A stretch of 64,000 nucleotides of DNA from the NCBI GenBank assembly GCA_019285715.1, contig CP079108.1:2123001-2187000 (forward strand), written 5' to 3'. The translations under genes were made by a program, and so were the position numbers. Numbering within the stretch: the first letter of the stretch is position 1; each line of letters opens with the position of its first letter. Under the pieces are notes generated by a model. It was not told where the DNA came from and did no database searches. It was given only the letters and a program-made list of their open reading frames with translations. Below, one piece after another: positions 55,653-64,000 of this stretch. The DNA is from Sphingosinicellaceae bacterium (GTDB taxonomy: Bacteria; Pseudomonadota; Alphaproteobacteria; Sphingomonadales; Sphingomonadaceae).

Positions 55653-56930
55653 TCAGGCCAGCGCGGAAGCCGAGTGGCGCTCGAGCAGGTCGGCCAAGTC
55701 GGCGCGTGATGCGATCGTCCGCGTGGCGTCCTCAACTACCAACCCTGCATGGCGTCGAAGCGTTGCCATACGATTGGGGTCGCTCTCGCACGAGGCAACG
55801 GCAGCTAGCACTTCGATAATTCGTATCAGAACAGCCGGGCTGCCGGCGGCGTTCTGCCGGATCATGTTGAACATCACATCGGATAGTCCATCGTACGACG
55901 TCGCCGGTGTCCGCAGTGCCAAAGCCCCATTTTTCAAGGTGATACCGGTCTGGAGATGCCGAGGGGCGATAGTGCACAGGGTAGCGCCCATTCGGTCGAG
56001 CACACTGATCGCAGTGTGCGGGTCGTTGATGCCCGGCGACAGGGCGCGAACCGCGATCTCGACCAGCTGCCGTACCGGATATTCAAGATCCGCCCGGCTG
56101 ACCCGCTGACCGCCGAGCGCCGTCGCCCGCCGGATCGCAGCATAGATACCGTCGACCTCTGGTTCGGCGCGGGCGATGGGCGCCCCCGGAAACACGAAGT
56201 CGCCCGGGCGAACCAGCAGATCGATCCGCGTGCCGTGCGCGGCCGCCCAGCCAGCGAGCGCATCGTGGTCGAGCTCCTGCAGATAGCCTTGGCGCGGGTC
56301 GGTTACGACAACGGCGGCGCTTCCTAGTTCGCGCCAGTCCGCACCGGAAGGCGCTTCCGGCAAGGTCAGCGATTCCACCGCGTCGCTGACGTCCTCGCTG
56401 ACCAATTCGATAACCGTATCGACGTTGATCCGGCCTGCCATGTGCCCGACAAAATAGACCAGCACGCCGACGCACAGGAACGCGAGCAGGATACCGACCG
56501 TCATGGAGGCGTGCGGAACGAAGACGCCCTCGTCCTGCGTCCGGACGCTGCGCAAGACCATCAGCGCATAGGAGAACGTGCCGAGGAAGGCTCCGAGCGT
56601 GAACTGGTTGCCGCGGTCACTGACGAAGTTGCGGAGCAGCCGCGGTCCCATCTGGCCCGCCGCGAGCGACAGCGCGGCGATGGTGATCGAGAACACCGTG
56701 CCGGCGACACCGATGGTCGACGAGGCGACGGCGCCGAGCAGCGTCCGGGCACCGGTGCCGCCGCCATTGTAGAGCCAGGGGCTGTCGATAAGCGCCTGCG
56801 GCACCAACAAGCTGCGATCGAGCGCCACCATGCCGAGGGCGAGCGCGATGCCGGAGATGACGAGCAGCGCCGGCAACAGCCAGAACGTGTCGGCGAGATT
56901 GCCAAGGAATTGTCGAATGCGGGCGTTCAT
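55653..56930 (-). CDS. DUF2254 membrane protein
   Basis: A 425-residue membrane protein; start at ATG 56930 (NARIRQFLGNLADTFWLLPALLVISGIALALG). About four N-terminal membrane helices with ASSTIGVAGTVFSITIAALSLAAGQMGPRLLRNFVSDRGNQFTLGAFLGTF, the DUF2254 signature (in pieces FSITIAALSLAAGQMGPRLL). The cytoplasmic C-terminal part has ALSPGINDPHTAISVLDRMG. Function unknown in the family. Starts 10 bp after the APC permease gene, so the two form an operon. Confidence 0.9.
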   Translation of the reverse strand: MNARIRQFLGNLADTFWLLPALLVISGIALALGMVALDRSLLVPQALIDSPWLYNGGGTGARTLLGAVASSTIGVAGTVFSITIAALSLAAGQMGPRLLRNFVSDRGNQFTLGAFLGTFSYALMVLRSVRTQDEGVFVPHASMTVGILLAFLCVGVLVYFVGHMAGRINVDTVIELVSEDVSDAVESLTLPEAPSGADWRELGSAAVVVTDPRQGYLQELDHDALAGWAAAHGTRIDLLVRPGDFVFPGAPIARAEPEVDGIYAAIRRATALGGQRVSRADLEYPVRQLVEIAVRALSPGINDPHTAISVLDRMGATLCTIAPRHLQTGITLKNGALALRTPATSYDGLSDVMFNMIRQNAAGSPAVLIRIIEVLAAVASCESDPNRMATLRRHAGLVVEDATRTIASRADLADLLERHSASALA

Positions 56931-56940
56931 GGCTTGCGAC

Positions 56941-58155
56941 CTATCCTTCGGCCGGAGCGCCGACGAGCGCCGCAACCACACAGACGACGCCGACCGCGAC
57001 AAAGCCGGCTTGGAGCAGCGGCGACCCCGCGCCTGTCCGACGCGAAACCCACACCGCCAGGCCGGCCTGCACGGCGTAGAACAGCGCGAAGGCGCGCGAC
57101 GATAGCGCGATGACCTGGAACGGGTCGGTCAGCCAGACCACCCCGATGGCCAGCGCGTTGGCCACCAGGAACGCGGTCTGCACCCCAAGCTTCTTGCGCG
57201 ACACCTCGATGATCAGGCCGCCCGAACCGATCGAGTCGGCAATCGCTGCGCTCAGCTGGCTGGCCACCGCGCCGACGAGGACGAAAATGCCCATGATCGG
57301 TGCAATGAGCGCCATGATATCGAGAATGCCCGCGACCCCTTCCGCGTGCGCCGCCCGGTCCAGGAATGGCGTCAGCAGGGCGAGGAACGCGAGGTAGATC
57401 GCCGACGACAGCCATTGTGCGTAGCGCATGGTGCGCACCCGCGTCGCCTGGTCATAGCTGGCGCCGAGGTAACGCGACGTCTCGAAGCCCTGCACGGTGA
57501 TCAGCAGGCCGAGCAGCATCGGAATGCTGGCGATCGAGACCGCTGCGGGCGGCAGCGCGACCGGCTCCGCGGCGTGGCTCAGCCACCACACGCCGAGGCC
57601 GGTCAGCAGCCCGGCGATGATGCCGATCTTGATCGCCACGGTCGCATGCGCGGCGTGCTCTATGCGCTTGAGGTCACCCGACATGGTGAGCAGGGTCAGG
57701 ACGGCGATGATCGCCGTGACCAGGCCGTTGGCGACGAGGCCGTGGTTGCCGACCGTGAACGGCACCGACTTCAGCACGAACTCGGCGAGCAGCTTCAGAT
57801 AGTAAGCGACCGAGACCGAGTAGGCGACCGCGAGCAGGAACTGGCCGACGCGCATCGCCCAGGCGAAGGGATCATTGAGGGTCAGCGTCGGCGCGTGGTT
57901 TTCGACATGGATGATGTTGAATCGCACCACCGCACCGACGGCATAGGCAAGCGCCAGCAGCACCGCCATCGCCGGCAGCGCCGCCGCGCCGAACTCGCGG
58001 GCCAGCAGGGGACCGCAGATCAGGAAACCGCTGCCGATGATCGAGGCGAGCGGGGTCACCGTCGCCTTCCACCCCGTCGAGCGGGCCAGTCGCCCGAAAC
58101 TGAGCAGTGCAGTCACGGCAAGCGCGGCGATGCAGGCAAGGATCGCAATCAGCAT
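56941..58155 (-). CDS. APC-superfamily permease
   Basis: A 404-residue protein of about 11 membrane helices. The first helices include TPLASIIGSGFLICGPLLAREFG, the unwound GSGFL motif of APC/NSS-type transporters. VAYSVSVAYYLKLLAEF and LLGLLITVQGFETSRYLGASYD follow (FETSRYLG recalls the APC FE/F motif). It lacks soluble domains. A metal or amino-acid substrate is possible, but nothing decides. First of a two-gene run with DUF2254. Confidence 0.75.
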   Translation of the reverse strand: MLIAILACIAALAVTALLSFGRLARSTGWKATVTPLASIIGSGFLICGPLLAREFGAAALPAMAVLLALAYAVGAVVRFNIIHVENHAPTLTLNDPFAWAMRVGQFLLAVAYSVSVAYYLKLLAEFVLKSVPFTVGNHGLVANGLVTAIIAVLTLLTMSGDLKRIEHAAHATVAIKIGIIAGLLTGLGVWWLSHAAEPVALPPAAVSIASIPMLLGLLITVQGFETSRYLGASYDQATRVRTMRYAQWLSSAIYLAFLALLTPFLDRAAHAEGVAGILDIMALIAPIMGIFVLVGAVASQLSAAIADSIGSGGLIIEVSRKKLGVQTAFLVANALAIGVVWLTDPFQVIALSSRAFALFYAVQAGLAVWVSRRTGAGSPLLQAGFVAVGVVCVVAALVGAPAEG

Positions 58156-58350
58156 CGACGGGCAGCCTTTCGGTGCGAGACCTGTTTAGGTCGTGAATGG
58201 GAACGCCTTGCCACTGGGCTGGCATGCAACGTGCCAAACCGCCATCGGGAGACATCGTGGATCTGTTGCCCACCCTTCGCGCGCTCGGCCTGCCGTTGCC
58301 GGCGGTGTTGCAACTGCACAGCGCGACATCAACATTCGCAGCCTGCCGTC
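58156..58350. other. Gap between SLC13 and APC permease genes
   Basis: 195 bp, no supported gene; contains the promoter or a continuation of the transcript from the operon upstream. Confidence 0.3.
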
Positions 58351-60069
58351 TCAGCCATAGCCGAGCGTCAGCACGAGGCCGGTGATGACCACTACCAGCA
58401 CGACAAGCGGCGCGCCCATCCTGGCATAATCGGTGAATCGGTAGCCGCCCGGCCCCATCACCAGCAGGTTGTTCTGGTGTCCGATCGGGGTCAGGAAATC
58501 CGCCGATGCGCCGACCAGCACGGCGAGGAGTGCCGCATCGGGGCTGACCCCCAGCAGCCCGGCCGCATCGATGGCCAGCGGCCCCATGATGATCGCGGTG
58601 GCGACATTGTTGAGGAAGATCGACAGCAGGATGGTCACCGCGCAGATCGCCATCAGCACCAGCGGCAGCGGTGCGCCCGCCAGCAGGTCCGCCAGCAATT
58701 TCGCTGCGATCGCCGCGGCGCCGCTGGTCTCGAAGCTCTGGCCGACGGGTATCATCGCGGCGAGCAGCACGATGACGCTCCAGTCGATTGACCGGTAGAT
58801 CTCGCTCGATGCGATCAGCCGGGTCGCCGCCAGGGCGACCGCCGCGCCAAGGAAGGCCAGCGCCGGGGAGACGTGCCCGAAGACGATCGCGGCGATCGCA
58901 CAGAGAAATACCCCAAGGATGGCAAGTGACCGCCGCCGATCGACCGGCACCGGATCGAGCCGATCGATCTCGAGCAGCCTGGCGCTGGTCGCGAAGCGGG
59001 CGATGGCGTCAGGCGCGCCACGCACGAACAGCTGATCGCCGGCCTCGATGCGCAGTGTTTCGAGCGGTACCCGCTGGCGCGCGGCACGCGGACCCGCTGC
59101 CACGACTGCCAGCGCATGTCCGCTGCGGATCCGTACAGCTTCGTGGCTGAGGCCGATCAGGAATGAGCCGTGAGCGACGGCGACGCGGGCGGTGACACCG
59201 TCGGCGACCAGCGCCGGATCGACGGCGCTGGTCAGGCCGGTCGCCTCGGCAATGCCCCATTGATTGCCACGCGACAGCAGGAGCAGTGTATCGGCCACGG
59301 CCAAGTCTGCGGTTGCCGGCAGCCTTGCGTCGTGCCGGAACGCCGCGAGCAGCCGGGCAGAAGCGCCGCGCAATTCGGCCAGCACGGCACCCCGGCGCAA
59401 CGGGGTGGGAACGGTCAGCTCGAACACCCGCCACGGTGCGCGGGCCAGATCTTGCGCCGACTGGCGTATCGGCAGCAACCGCCAGCCGATCGCCGCCAGA
59501 TAGACGAGGCCGGCCACCGCCACGGCACCGCCAACGGGCGCCATCTGGAAAAAGCCGAACGGCGCGCCAAGTTCGGTTTCCCGCACCGAGGACAGGATCA
59601 GATTGGCCGGCGTGCCGATCAGCGTCGTCATGCCGCCGAGGATCGTCGCGAACGCCAGCGGCATCAGCGTCGCCGCCGGGGCGCGCTTGCTCTGCCGCGC
59701 GATCTCGGTGGCGATGGGCATGGTGATCACCAGCGCCGCGATATTATTCATAAACGCCGACAGGACCGCGCCGACCAGCAGCAGCGCCGACAACCGGACC
59801 GCAAAGCCGGCGGTCGCCGGGACGATAGTCCGCGCGAACGCGGCCGCGATGCCCGACAGTTCGACCGCGCGCCCGACCACCAGCACCGCGGCCACGGCGA
59901 TGACGGCGGGGTCGGCGAACCCCGCCAGCGCCTTCATTGGCGTCGTCAGGCCGGCGAGCAGGCACGCGAACAGGGCCAGCAGCGCGACAAGGTCGTGGCG
60001 GACCTTCTCCGACACGAACAACGCCAGGCTGAAGATCAGGATCAGCGTGCTGAGTAACGCCGGACTCAA
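58351..60069 (-). CDS. SLC13 family permease with two RCK_C domains
   Basis: A 572-residue permease. The start is taken as TTG at 60069 (TTGA overlap with the antiporter stop), because LSPALLSTLILIFSLALFVSEKV is the first helix; longer frames run inside the antiporter gene. SxNN-type motifs are visible: SAFMNNIAALVITMPIA and IFLNNVATAIIMGPLAI, both typical of the SLC13/DASS family. Between the halves (about 215-400) are TrkA_C-like ligand domains (DLAVADTLLLLSRGNQWG, LRIEAGDQLFVRG). Sodium-driven sulfate, citrate or dicarboxylate uptake is the family role. Confidence 0.9.
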   Translation of the reverse strand: MSPALLSTLILIFSLALFVSEKVRHDLVALLALFACLLAGLTTPMKALAGFADPAVIAVAAVLVVGRAVELSGIAAAFARTIVPATAGFAVRLSALLLVGAVLSAFMNNIAALVITMPIATEIARQSKRAPAATLMPLAFATILGGMTTLIGTPANLILSSVRETELGAPFGFFQMAPVGGAVAVAGLVYLAAIGWRLLPIRQSAQDLARAPWRVFELTVPTPLRRGAVLAELRGASARLLAAFRHDARLPATADLAVADTLLLLSRGNQWGIAEATGLTSAVDPALVADGVTARVAVAHGSFLIGLSHEAVRIRSGHALAVVAAGPRAARQRVPLETLRIEAGDQLFVRGAPDAIARFATSARLLEIDRLDPVPVDRRRSLAILGVFLCAIAAIVFGHVSPALAFLGAAVALAATRLIASSEIYRSIDWSVIVLLAAMIPVGQSFETSGAAAIAAKLLADLLAGAPLPLVLMAICAVTILLSIFLNNVATAIIMGPLAIDAAGLLGVSPDAALLAVLVGASADFLTPIGHQNNLLVMGPGGYRFTDYARMGAPLVVLVVVITGLVLTLGYG

Positions 60070-61343
60070 GTCTGGGCCGCCTCGACGCGACGTGACTGCC
60101 AGCGCAGGAGGCGCTCGATGCTGCCACCCTGAACGATCACCGAAAACAATACGATGATGTAGGTTGCCGCCAGCGCCGTGCTCCGCGCCGGGCCCTCGGG
60201 AAGACTGAGCGCAAGCGCGACCGAGATGCCGCCGCGCAGGCCACCCCAGATCAACGTCGTGGGCGCCAGCGCGCCGAGCTTGAGCCACGGCAACAACGCC
60301 GTCAGCGGCAGGAATACCGACACCACGCGGGCCAGGAGCACCAGCGGAATCGCCGCGAATCCGACGATCAGCAGCCGAGGATCGGACGGGATGGCGACCA
60401 CTTCGAGCCCGATCAAAAGGAACAGCACGGCGTTCAATATCTCGTCGATCAACGACCAGAATTTGAGCAGATACTCGCTGGTCTTGTCGCTCATCGCCTC
60501 CTCGACGCCGCGGTTGCCGATCAGCAATCCGGCGGTTGCCATCGCCACCGGGCCGCTGATCTGAAGCCAGCGCCCGAGCGTGTAGCCGCCCATGACGACG
60601 GCGAGGCTGATCAGCACCTCGACGTTGTAATCGTCGATCGAACGCATCGCGACGAACGCCACCCAGCCGACCGCGAGACCGAGAAGCAATCCGCCGCCCG
60701 CCTCCCGCACGAACAACAGCGCCGCGCGGCTCGGCTCGAAGGCCTCGGTGCCGAGCGCTGTCGCCAGCAGGATCGAGAACACCACCACGCCGACACCGTC
60801 ATTGTAGAGGCTCTCGCCCGCCACAGTCGCCTGCAACGTGGAGGGCACGCTAGTGCGCTTGAGTACCGCCATCACCGCGACGGGATCGGTCGGGCTGATC
60901 AACGCGCCGAAGACCAAACACCACGCCATAGGTACCGGCAGCCCGATGGCGGCGGACAGAAGCTGGAAGCCACCGCCGACGATCAGCGTCGAAATCAGGA
61001 CACCGGCGGTGCTGAGTGCGAGGATCGCCAGCCGGCCGCGCTTCATCGCGGTCCAGTCCACATGCAGCGCGCCCGCGAACAGCAGGAACGACAACATGCC
61101 GTCCATGAGCGTCGCCCGGAAATCGATGGCCCTCAGGAAGCGGACGATATCAGCGTTGATGGTGACGCCCGGCAAAATCCGGTCGACCCCGATGACCAGG
61201 AGCGATGCCAATGCACCCATGATGGTCAGCCCGACCGACTGCGGCAATCCGATGAAGCGCCGATTGATGTAACCGAGCACCGCGGCGAGCACGATCAGGA
61301 TCGCGGCCGCATCGAATGGGGTGATCGTGACGTCGCCGATCAT
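60066..61343 (-). CDS. Cation:proton antiporter, CPA1 (NhaP-like)
   Basis: A 425-residue antiporter of about 12 helices. Motifs: FGALISPTDPVAVMAVLK, GESLYNDGVGVVVFSIL (the ND pair of CPA1) and IWGGLRGGISVALALSLP. Exchanges Na+ (or K+) for H+ across the inner membrane. ATG overlaps the DUF389 stop (tcat, 61340-61343), and its own stop overlaps the TTG start of the SLC13 gene, so the three are coupled. Confidence 0.94.
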   Translation of the reverse strand: MIGDVTITPFDAAAILIVLAAVLGYINRRFIGLPQSVGLTIMGALASLLVIGVDRILPGVTINADIVRFLRAIDFRATLMDGMLSFLLFAGALHVDWTAMKRGRLAILALSTAGVLISTLIVGGGFQLLSAAIGLPVPMAWCLVFGALISPTDPVAVMAVLKRTSVPSTLQATVAGESLYNDGVGVVVFSILLATALGTEAFEPSRAALLFVREAGGGLLLGLAVGWVAFVAMRSIDDYNVEVLISLAVVMGGYTLGRWLQISGPVAMATAGLLIGNRGVEEAMSDKTSEYLLKFWSLIDEILNAVLFLLIGLEVVAIPSDPRLLIVGFAAIPLVLLARVVSVFLPLTALLPWLKLGALAPTTLIWGGLRGGISVALALSLPEGPARSTALAATYIIVLFSVIVQGGSIERLLRWQSRRVEAAQT

Positions 61344-63016
61344 GGCTGATCGAGCCCGGACGGCGCAACGCCCAAAGTGACGACCTGTCCCTGCGACGGT
61401 GCGGCGACCGCGGCGATGTTCAGTGACTTGAGCAGCGCCGCGATCGCCAGCGCCCGGCGCTCGTCGAGTTTGGGCTTAGCGGGTGCGATCCCCCGCGCCG
61501 GCAGGCCCGGCACGACCAATGCCGGCGCGTTCCAGCGTCTCGCCGCCCATGCCGCCAGCGTCACCGCGGCACGGGCGGGGTCGTCGAGCACATCGACATT
61601 GTCGGCAAAGCGGACCGGCGGCAGCGCGATGAAGGGCGGGACGATGGCGATCTCCCAGCCGTTGGCGGCGGCAGCGGCGCGCGCTTCGAGCGCGCGATAG
61701 GTTGCGAGATTGGCGCCCGGCAGCGGCATCGCGGCCGCGGTCGCACGTTGATGATCACGGTCAAGCGTCACGCTCGCCGCGGTGGATCCAGCCGCCAGCG
61801 CGACTAGTCGCGCGACATCGGCTGCACCCTGCTCGGCGGCGTTCGCGGCCTGGGCCTTCTCGACTTCGGCGCGCTGGGTCGCGAGTGCGTCGGCACCCGG
61901 CGCGAGCAGCACCCGGTCGAGCTGCAGGTTGATCGGACGTCCCAGCTTCGCGGCAAGCGCGGTGCGCAGTTCGCTATTGCTGACCTGTTGCGCCCGCGGC
62001 GCGATCACGACTGCGCGAACGACCAGAGGGTCGCGGGCGAAATCGACATCGAGCTGGCTCACCCGCGCCTGCGAGCCGAAGCGATCGATCAGCAGCGTTC
62101 GCGCCTGGTTGACCGCCACAGCCTCGCCCGCGATCTGGCGGAGCGCGAAGCCGAGCGGTACCGCCAGCACGACGAACGCCGAGATCAGCAGCAATGTCTG
62201 CATCAGGCTCTGCCGCACCGACAGCGCGTGACCGAAGCCGTAGAAACGCGCCATCGCCGTGGCGGTCAGAGCGATCGCCACGAAGTTGGTCGCGAACAGC
62301 TCCAGCGAGCCGACGAACACCGGCATGTTCCACGTCGCCAGCCCATAGCCGACGACGGCAAGCGGCGGCATCAACGCGGTCGCGATGGCGACGCCGACGA
62401 TCGTCTCGCCGCGCCCGCGGATGATGGCGAATGTGCCCGCGAGGGCTGCAAACAGTGCAACGAGCAGGTCGAACAGGTTGGGCCGGGTCCGCGCCAGAAT
62501 CTCCGCCGTGGGCGCCTTGAGCGGCGACGCCAGAACGATAAGCGCGGTGAACAGGACGGCCAGCGCCGCGCCACCAGCGAGCGCGATCGACGACCGACGC
62601 ACTTCGGCGAAATCAAAGGTCGCCAGGCCGAACCCGAGGCCAAGGATCGGGCTCATCAGCGGCGAAATCAACATCGCGCCGATGACCACCGCCGGCGACG
62701 ACAGCAACAGCCCGAGCACGGCGATGCCCGCCGACATCAATGTCATGAAAATGAAGCGCGCCGACCAGCCGCTGTCGCCTTCGATCCTGGCGACGACATC
62801 TGCATGGTCGATCCCTGCAATGAGCGGCGCGCGAAGTGTCCCAAGGGGGCCGGATGCTACCGGCACCGCAGCTTGTTCCTGCGCAGCGTTTTCGCCGGCC
62901 ATCAAAAGGGATCGCTGATCATCATCGTCTTTATCATCTAAAGCGATCTGCGCACCCGACCAACCACCAGCGGCCGCAAGAGACTGCGCCCCAGGCAAAA
63001 GGGACCGCGTGTTCAC
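61340..63016 (-). CDS. DUF389 membrane protein with C-terminal periplasmic domain
   Basis: A 558-residue protein from GTG 63016 (ATG at 62899 is a shorter option). Residues 75-320 hold the DUF389 helices: VVARIEGDSGWSARFIFMTLMSAGIAVLGLLLSSPAVVIGAMLISPLMSPILGLGFGLA (in pieces), PNLFDLLVALFAALAGTFA, TALMPPLAVVGYGLA. A long C-terminal part has an amphipathic, OmpA-like look (RPINLQLDRVLLAPGADALATQRAEVEKAQAA; DERRALAIAALLKSLN). Role unknown; likely an integral membrane protein with an extracytoplasmic domain. First of the coupled three-gene operon. Confidence 0.85.
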   Translation of the reverse strand: MNTRSLLPGAQSLAAAGGWSGAQIALDDKDDDDQRSLLMAGENAAQEQAAVPVASGPLGTLRAPLIAGIDHADVVARIEGDSGWSARFIFMTLMSAGIAVLGLLLSSPAVVIGAMLISPLMSPILGLGFGLATFDFAEVRRSSIALAGGAALAVLFTALIVLASPLKAPTAEILARTRPNLFDLLVALFAALAGTFAIIRGRGETIVGVAIATALMPPLAVVGYGLATWNMPVFVGSLELFATNFVAIALTATAMARFYGFGHALSVRQSLMQTLLLISAFVVLAVPLGFALRQIAGEAVAVNQARTLLIDRFGSQARVSQLDVDFARDPLVVRAVVIAPRAQQVSNSELRTALAAKLGRPINLQLDRVLLAPGADALATQRAEVEKAQAANAAEQGAADVARLVALAAGSTAASVTLDRDHQRATAAAMPLPGANLATYRALEARAAAAANGWEIAIVPPFIALPPVRFADNVDVLDDPARAAVTLAAWAARRWNAPALVVPGLPARGIAPAKPKLDERRALAIAALLKSLNIAAVAAPSQGQVVTLGVAPSGLDQP

Positions 63017-63476
63017 GTGATCCGCAGATCGTTGCGCGTCTGCATAGCGATAAACGAATTGCCGCTTATCATGGTTGGACGCTCCAAAGCGACCTCGCCG
63101 GTTTCCACCACAAAGCCCGCGCTGGTTTGCGTACGATAAGCATGCCGATCGGCGCGTTGGTGACCACCCCACCTTCGCTGTCGGTTATCTGGCGGTTAAG
63201 AGCCATTAGCGAGATACCGGCGGGCTGACCTTAGATCGTAAAACCTGCGGCGACGAGTCGTGGTGGTGGGATCTGCTGAATGGAGGCGGCCTTGGTCCGA
63301 GGAAGGATGGCTCGATAAATTGAGGCGGTGCGGGCCAACTCTCGGTCAGTTGACTTCCAAACACCGTCGAATCCGTTCGACCAGCAGCTAACGAAGGTGC
63401 TACGAGGAGCTGCAATCGGTTAGTCGGGCGACCTTCGCAGCGTTGATTTTGCTGGAAAATTTGAAACCACGATCCC
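63017..63476. other. Gap before the degenerate tRNA-Glu end
   Basis: About 460 bp with short open frames only. It is the upstream region of the DUF389 operon. I see nothing else that I can support. Confidence 0.35.
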
Positions 63477-63490
63477 TCCCGTAGGGGTCA
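63477..63490. repeat. Third, degenerate copy of the tRNA-Glu 3' end
   Basis: TCCCGTAGGGGTCA matches tRNA-Glu positions 37119-37132, followed by ACA where the tRNA has CCA (16 of 17). No tRNA body is attached. The next host gene starts 22 bp on. Confidence 0.65.
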
Positions 63491-63511
63491 ACATTTGATG
63501 CGCAGGTCCAC

Positions 63512-64000
63512 ATGAACTTCGAACTTTCTGAAGAGCACCGGATGCTCAAGGACCTGGTCGCGCGCTTCGTGACCGACGAGTTGCTGCCGCTCGAGGCCGC
63601 GACGCTGGCGCGCGAGGCGGCGGGTCAAAGTATCGAACTTCCCCCAGCCGACCTTGCCCGCGTCGACGCACGCTCGCGCGACCTTGGCCTCTGGGGCCTC
63701 GATGCACCCGAGGACGTTGGCGGCTCCGACATGCCCGCAGTCGCGATGGTCGCGGTCAACGAGGAACTGGGCCGGACGATCACGCCGTACACGATCCCAC
63801 CCGACTCGCCGAACCTGCGGATGTTGGCCGCGACCGTCACCGATCGCCAGCGCGAGGCCTATCTGGCGCCCTACGCCCGCGGCGAGACGATCTCGGCGAT
63901 CGGGATCTCCGAGCCCGGTGCCGGCTCGGACCCCGCCGGTATGCTGACCCGGGCCGTGCGCGACGGCGACGACTGGATCCTCAACGGCCGCAAGATCTGG
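63512..64000 (+). CDS. Acyl-CoA dehydrogenase, 3' end outside the window
   Basis: The first 163 residues of an acyl-CoA dehydrogenase, still open at the window edge. NFELSEEHRMLKDLVARFVTDELLPLE is the N-terminal helical domain; LGLWGLDAPEDVGGSDM and TISAIGISEPGAGSDPAGM (FAD-binding loop with the SEPGAGSD motif) are typical. The start of the flavin domain (ILNGRKIW) is reached at the end. A fatty-acid beta-oxidation or related CoA-ester substrate is the family role; not resolved further. Confidence 0.93.
   Translation, partial: MNFELSEEHRMLKDLVARFVTDELLPLEAATLAREAAGQSIELPPADLARVDARSRDLGLWGLDAPEDVGGSDMPAVAMVAVNEELGRTITPYTIPPDSPNLRMLAATVTDRQREAYLAPYARGETISAIGISEPGAGSDPAGMLTRAVRDGDDWILNGRKIW

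Larger units (their letters stand above)
47160..63476. other. Transport cluster bracketed by tRNA-Glu end remnants
   Basis: A 16.3-kb segment between the right att of island B and a degenerate third copy of the tRNA-Glu 3' end. Base use is host-like. It holds ggt, a TonB receptor, a BLUF gene, sulP, DUF2254, an APC permease, SLC13, CPA1 and DUF389 genes, all on the minus strand. No integrase is seen inside, so if it was an island it has lost its recombinase; it may also be ordinary host DNA and the third repeat a coincidence. Confidence 0.45.

Noticed and set aside
56442-58791. Long plus-strand frames over the DUF2254, APC and SLC13 genes
   Set aside because: They are antisense shadows, rich in Arg, His, Gln and Asp, and lack starts with ribosome sites.
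63477-63490. A third tRNA-Glu gene
   Set aside because: Only the 3' end is present; there is no D arm or anticodon arm upstream.

Overview
The window is GC-rich chromosomal DNA from an alphaproteobacterium, most likely a member of the Sphingomonadales. Supporting signs are a PEP-CTERM protein, a class II DAHP synthase, a large TonB-dependent receptor, an amidohydrolase, a BLUF photoreceptor and coding DNA that is strongly G/C in third positions. The taxonomic call is inference from gene content; there is no rRNA gene in the window.

Layout. (1) 1-3880: host DNA with an amidohydrolase cut by the window edge, a PEP-CTERM protein, a small glutaredoxin and two decayed genes (DUF427 and a RomA/NAPE-PLD-like metallo-beta-lactamase fold protein). 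(2) 3881-18533: a 14.65-kb integrated element (island A) in the 3' end of tRNA-Ser(UGA). It is bounded by a perfect 20-bp repeat and has its tyrosine integrase next to the tRNA. It carries small regulators, a terminase small-subunit-like gene split by a complete IS66 element with an 8-bp target duplication, a terminase ATPase and a separate terminase-type nuclease, a replication-like protein, a serine recombinase, a broken IS1595 transposase and a two-gene BcgI-like restriction-modification system. (3) 18515-37135: host core genes. These are tRNA-Ser; a cell-envelope run (lytic transglycosylase, RlpA, D,D-carboxypeptidase); the tmk-holB-metG-tatD-MBL run; a methyltransferase and mazG; gph, glmU and glmS; a cNMP/thioredoxin-reductase fusion; csaA; glutathione reductase; DAHP synthase; and tRNA-Glu(CUC). 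(4) 37118-47159: a 10.0-kb element (island B) in tRNA-Glu, bounded by an 18-bp repeat. It has an integrase, AlpA, a replication-type DUF1376 protein, an HK97-type major capsid protein and a P27-type terminase small subunit, plus an OLD-like ATPase/TOPRIM nuclease. I see no portal, protease, large terminase or tail gene. (5) 47160-63476: a cluster read entirely from the minus strand with gamma-glutamyltransferase, TonB receptor, BLUF sensor, SulP transporter, DUF2254, an APC-type permease, an SLC13 permease, a CPA1 antiporter and a DUF389 protein. It ends at a third, degenerate copy of the tRNA-Glu 3' end. (6) 63512-64000: the start of an acyl-CoA dehydrogenase.

How the parts work together. 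The core block joins peptidoglycan remodelling, amino-sugar supply (glmU, glmS) and nucleotide/redox housekeeping, often with start-stop overlaps that imply translational coupling. The two tRNA-borne islands look like phage satellites or heavily reduced prophages that carry defence cargo: restriction-modification in A and an OLD-like nuclease in B. Island B keeps a capsid gene and TerS but no TerL. Island A keeps a TerL-like pair but no capsid, and its TerS-like gene is broken. The transporter cluster suggests ion and anion homeostasis. The repeat of the tRNA-Glu end at both 47142 and 63477 suggests that tRNA-Glu has taken up more than one element in tandem.
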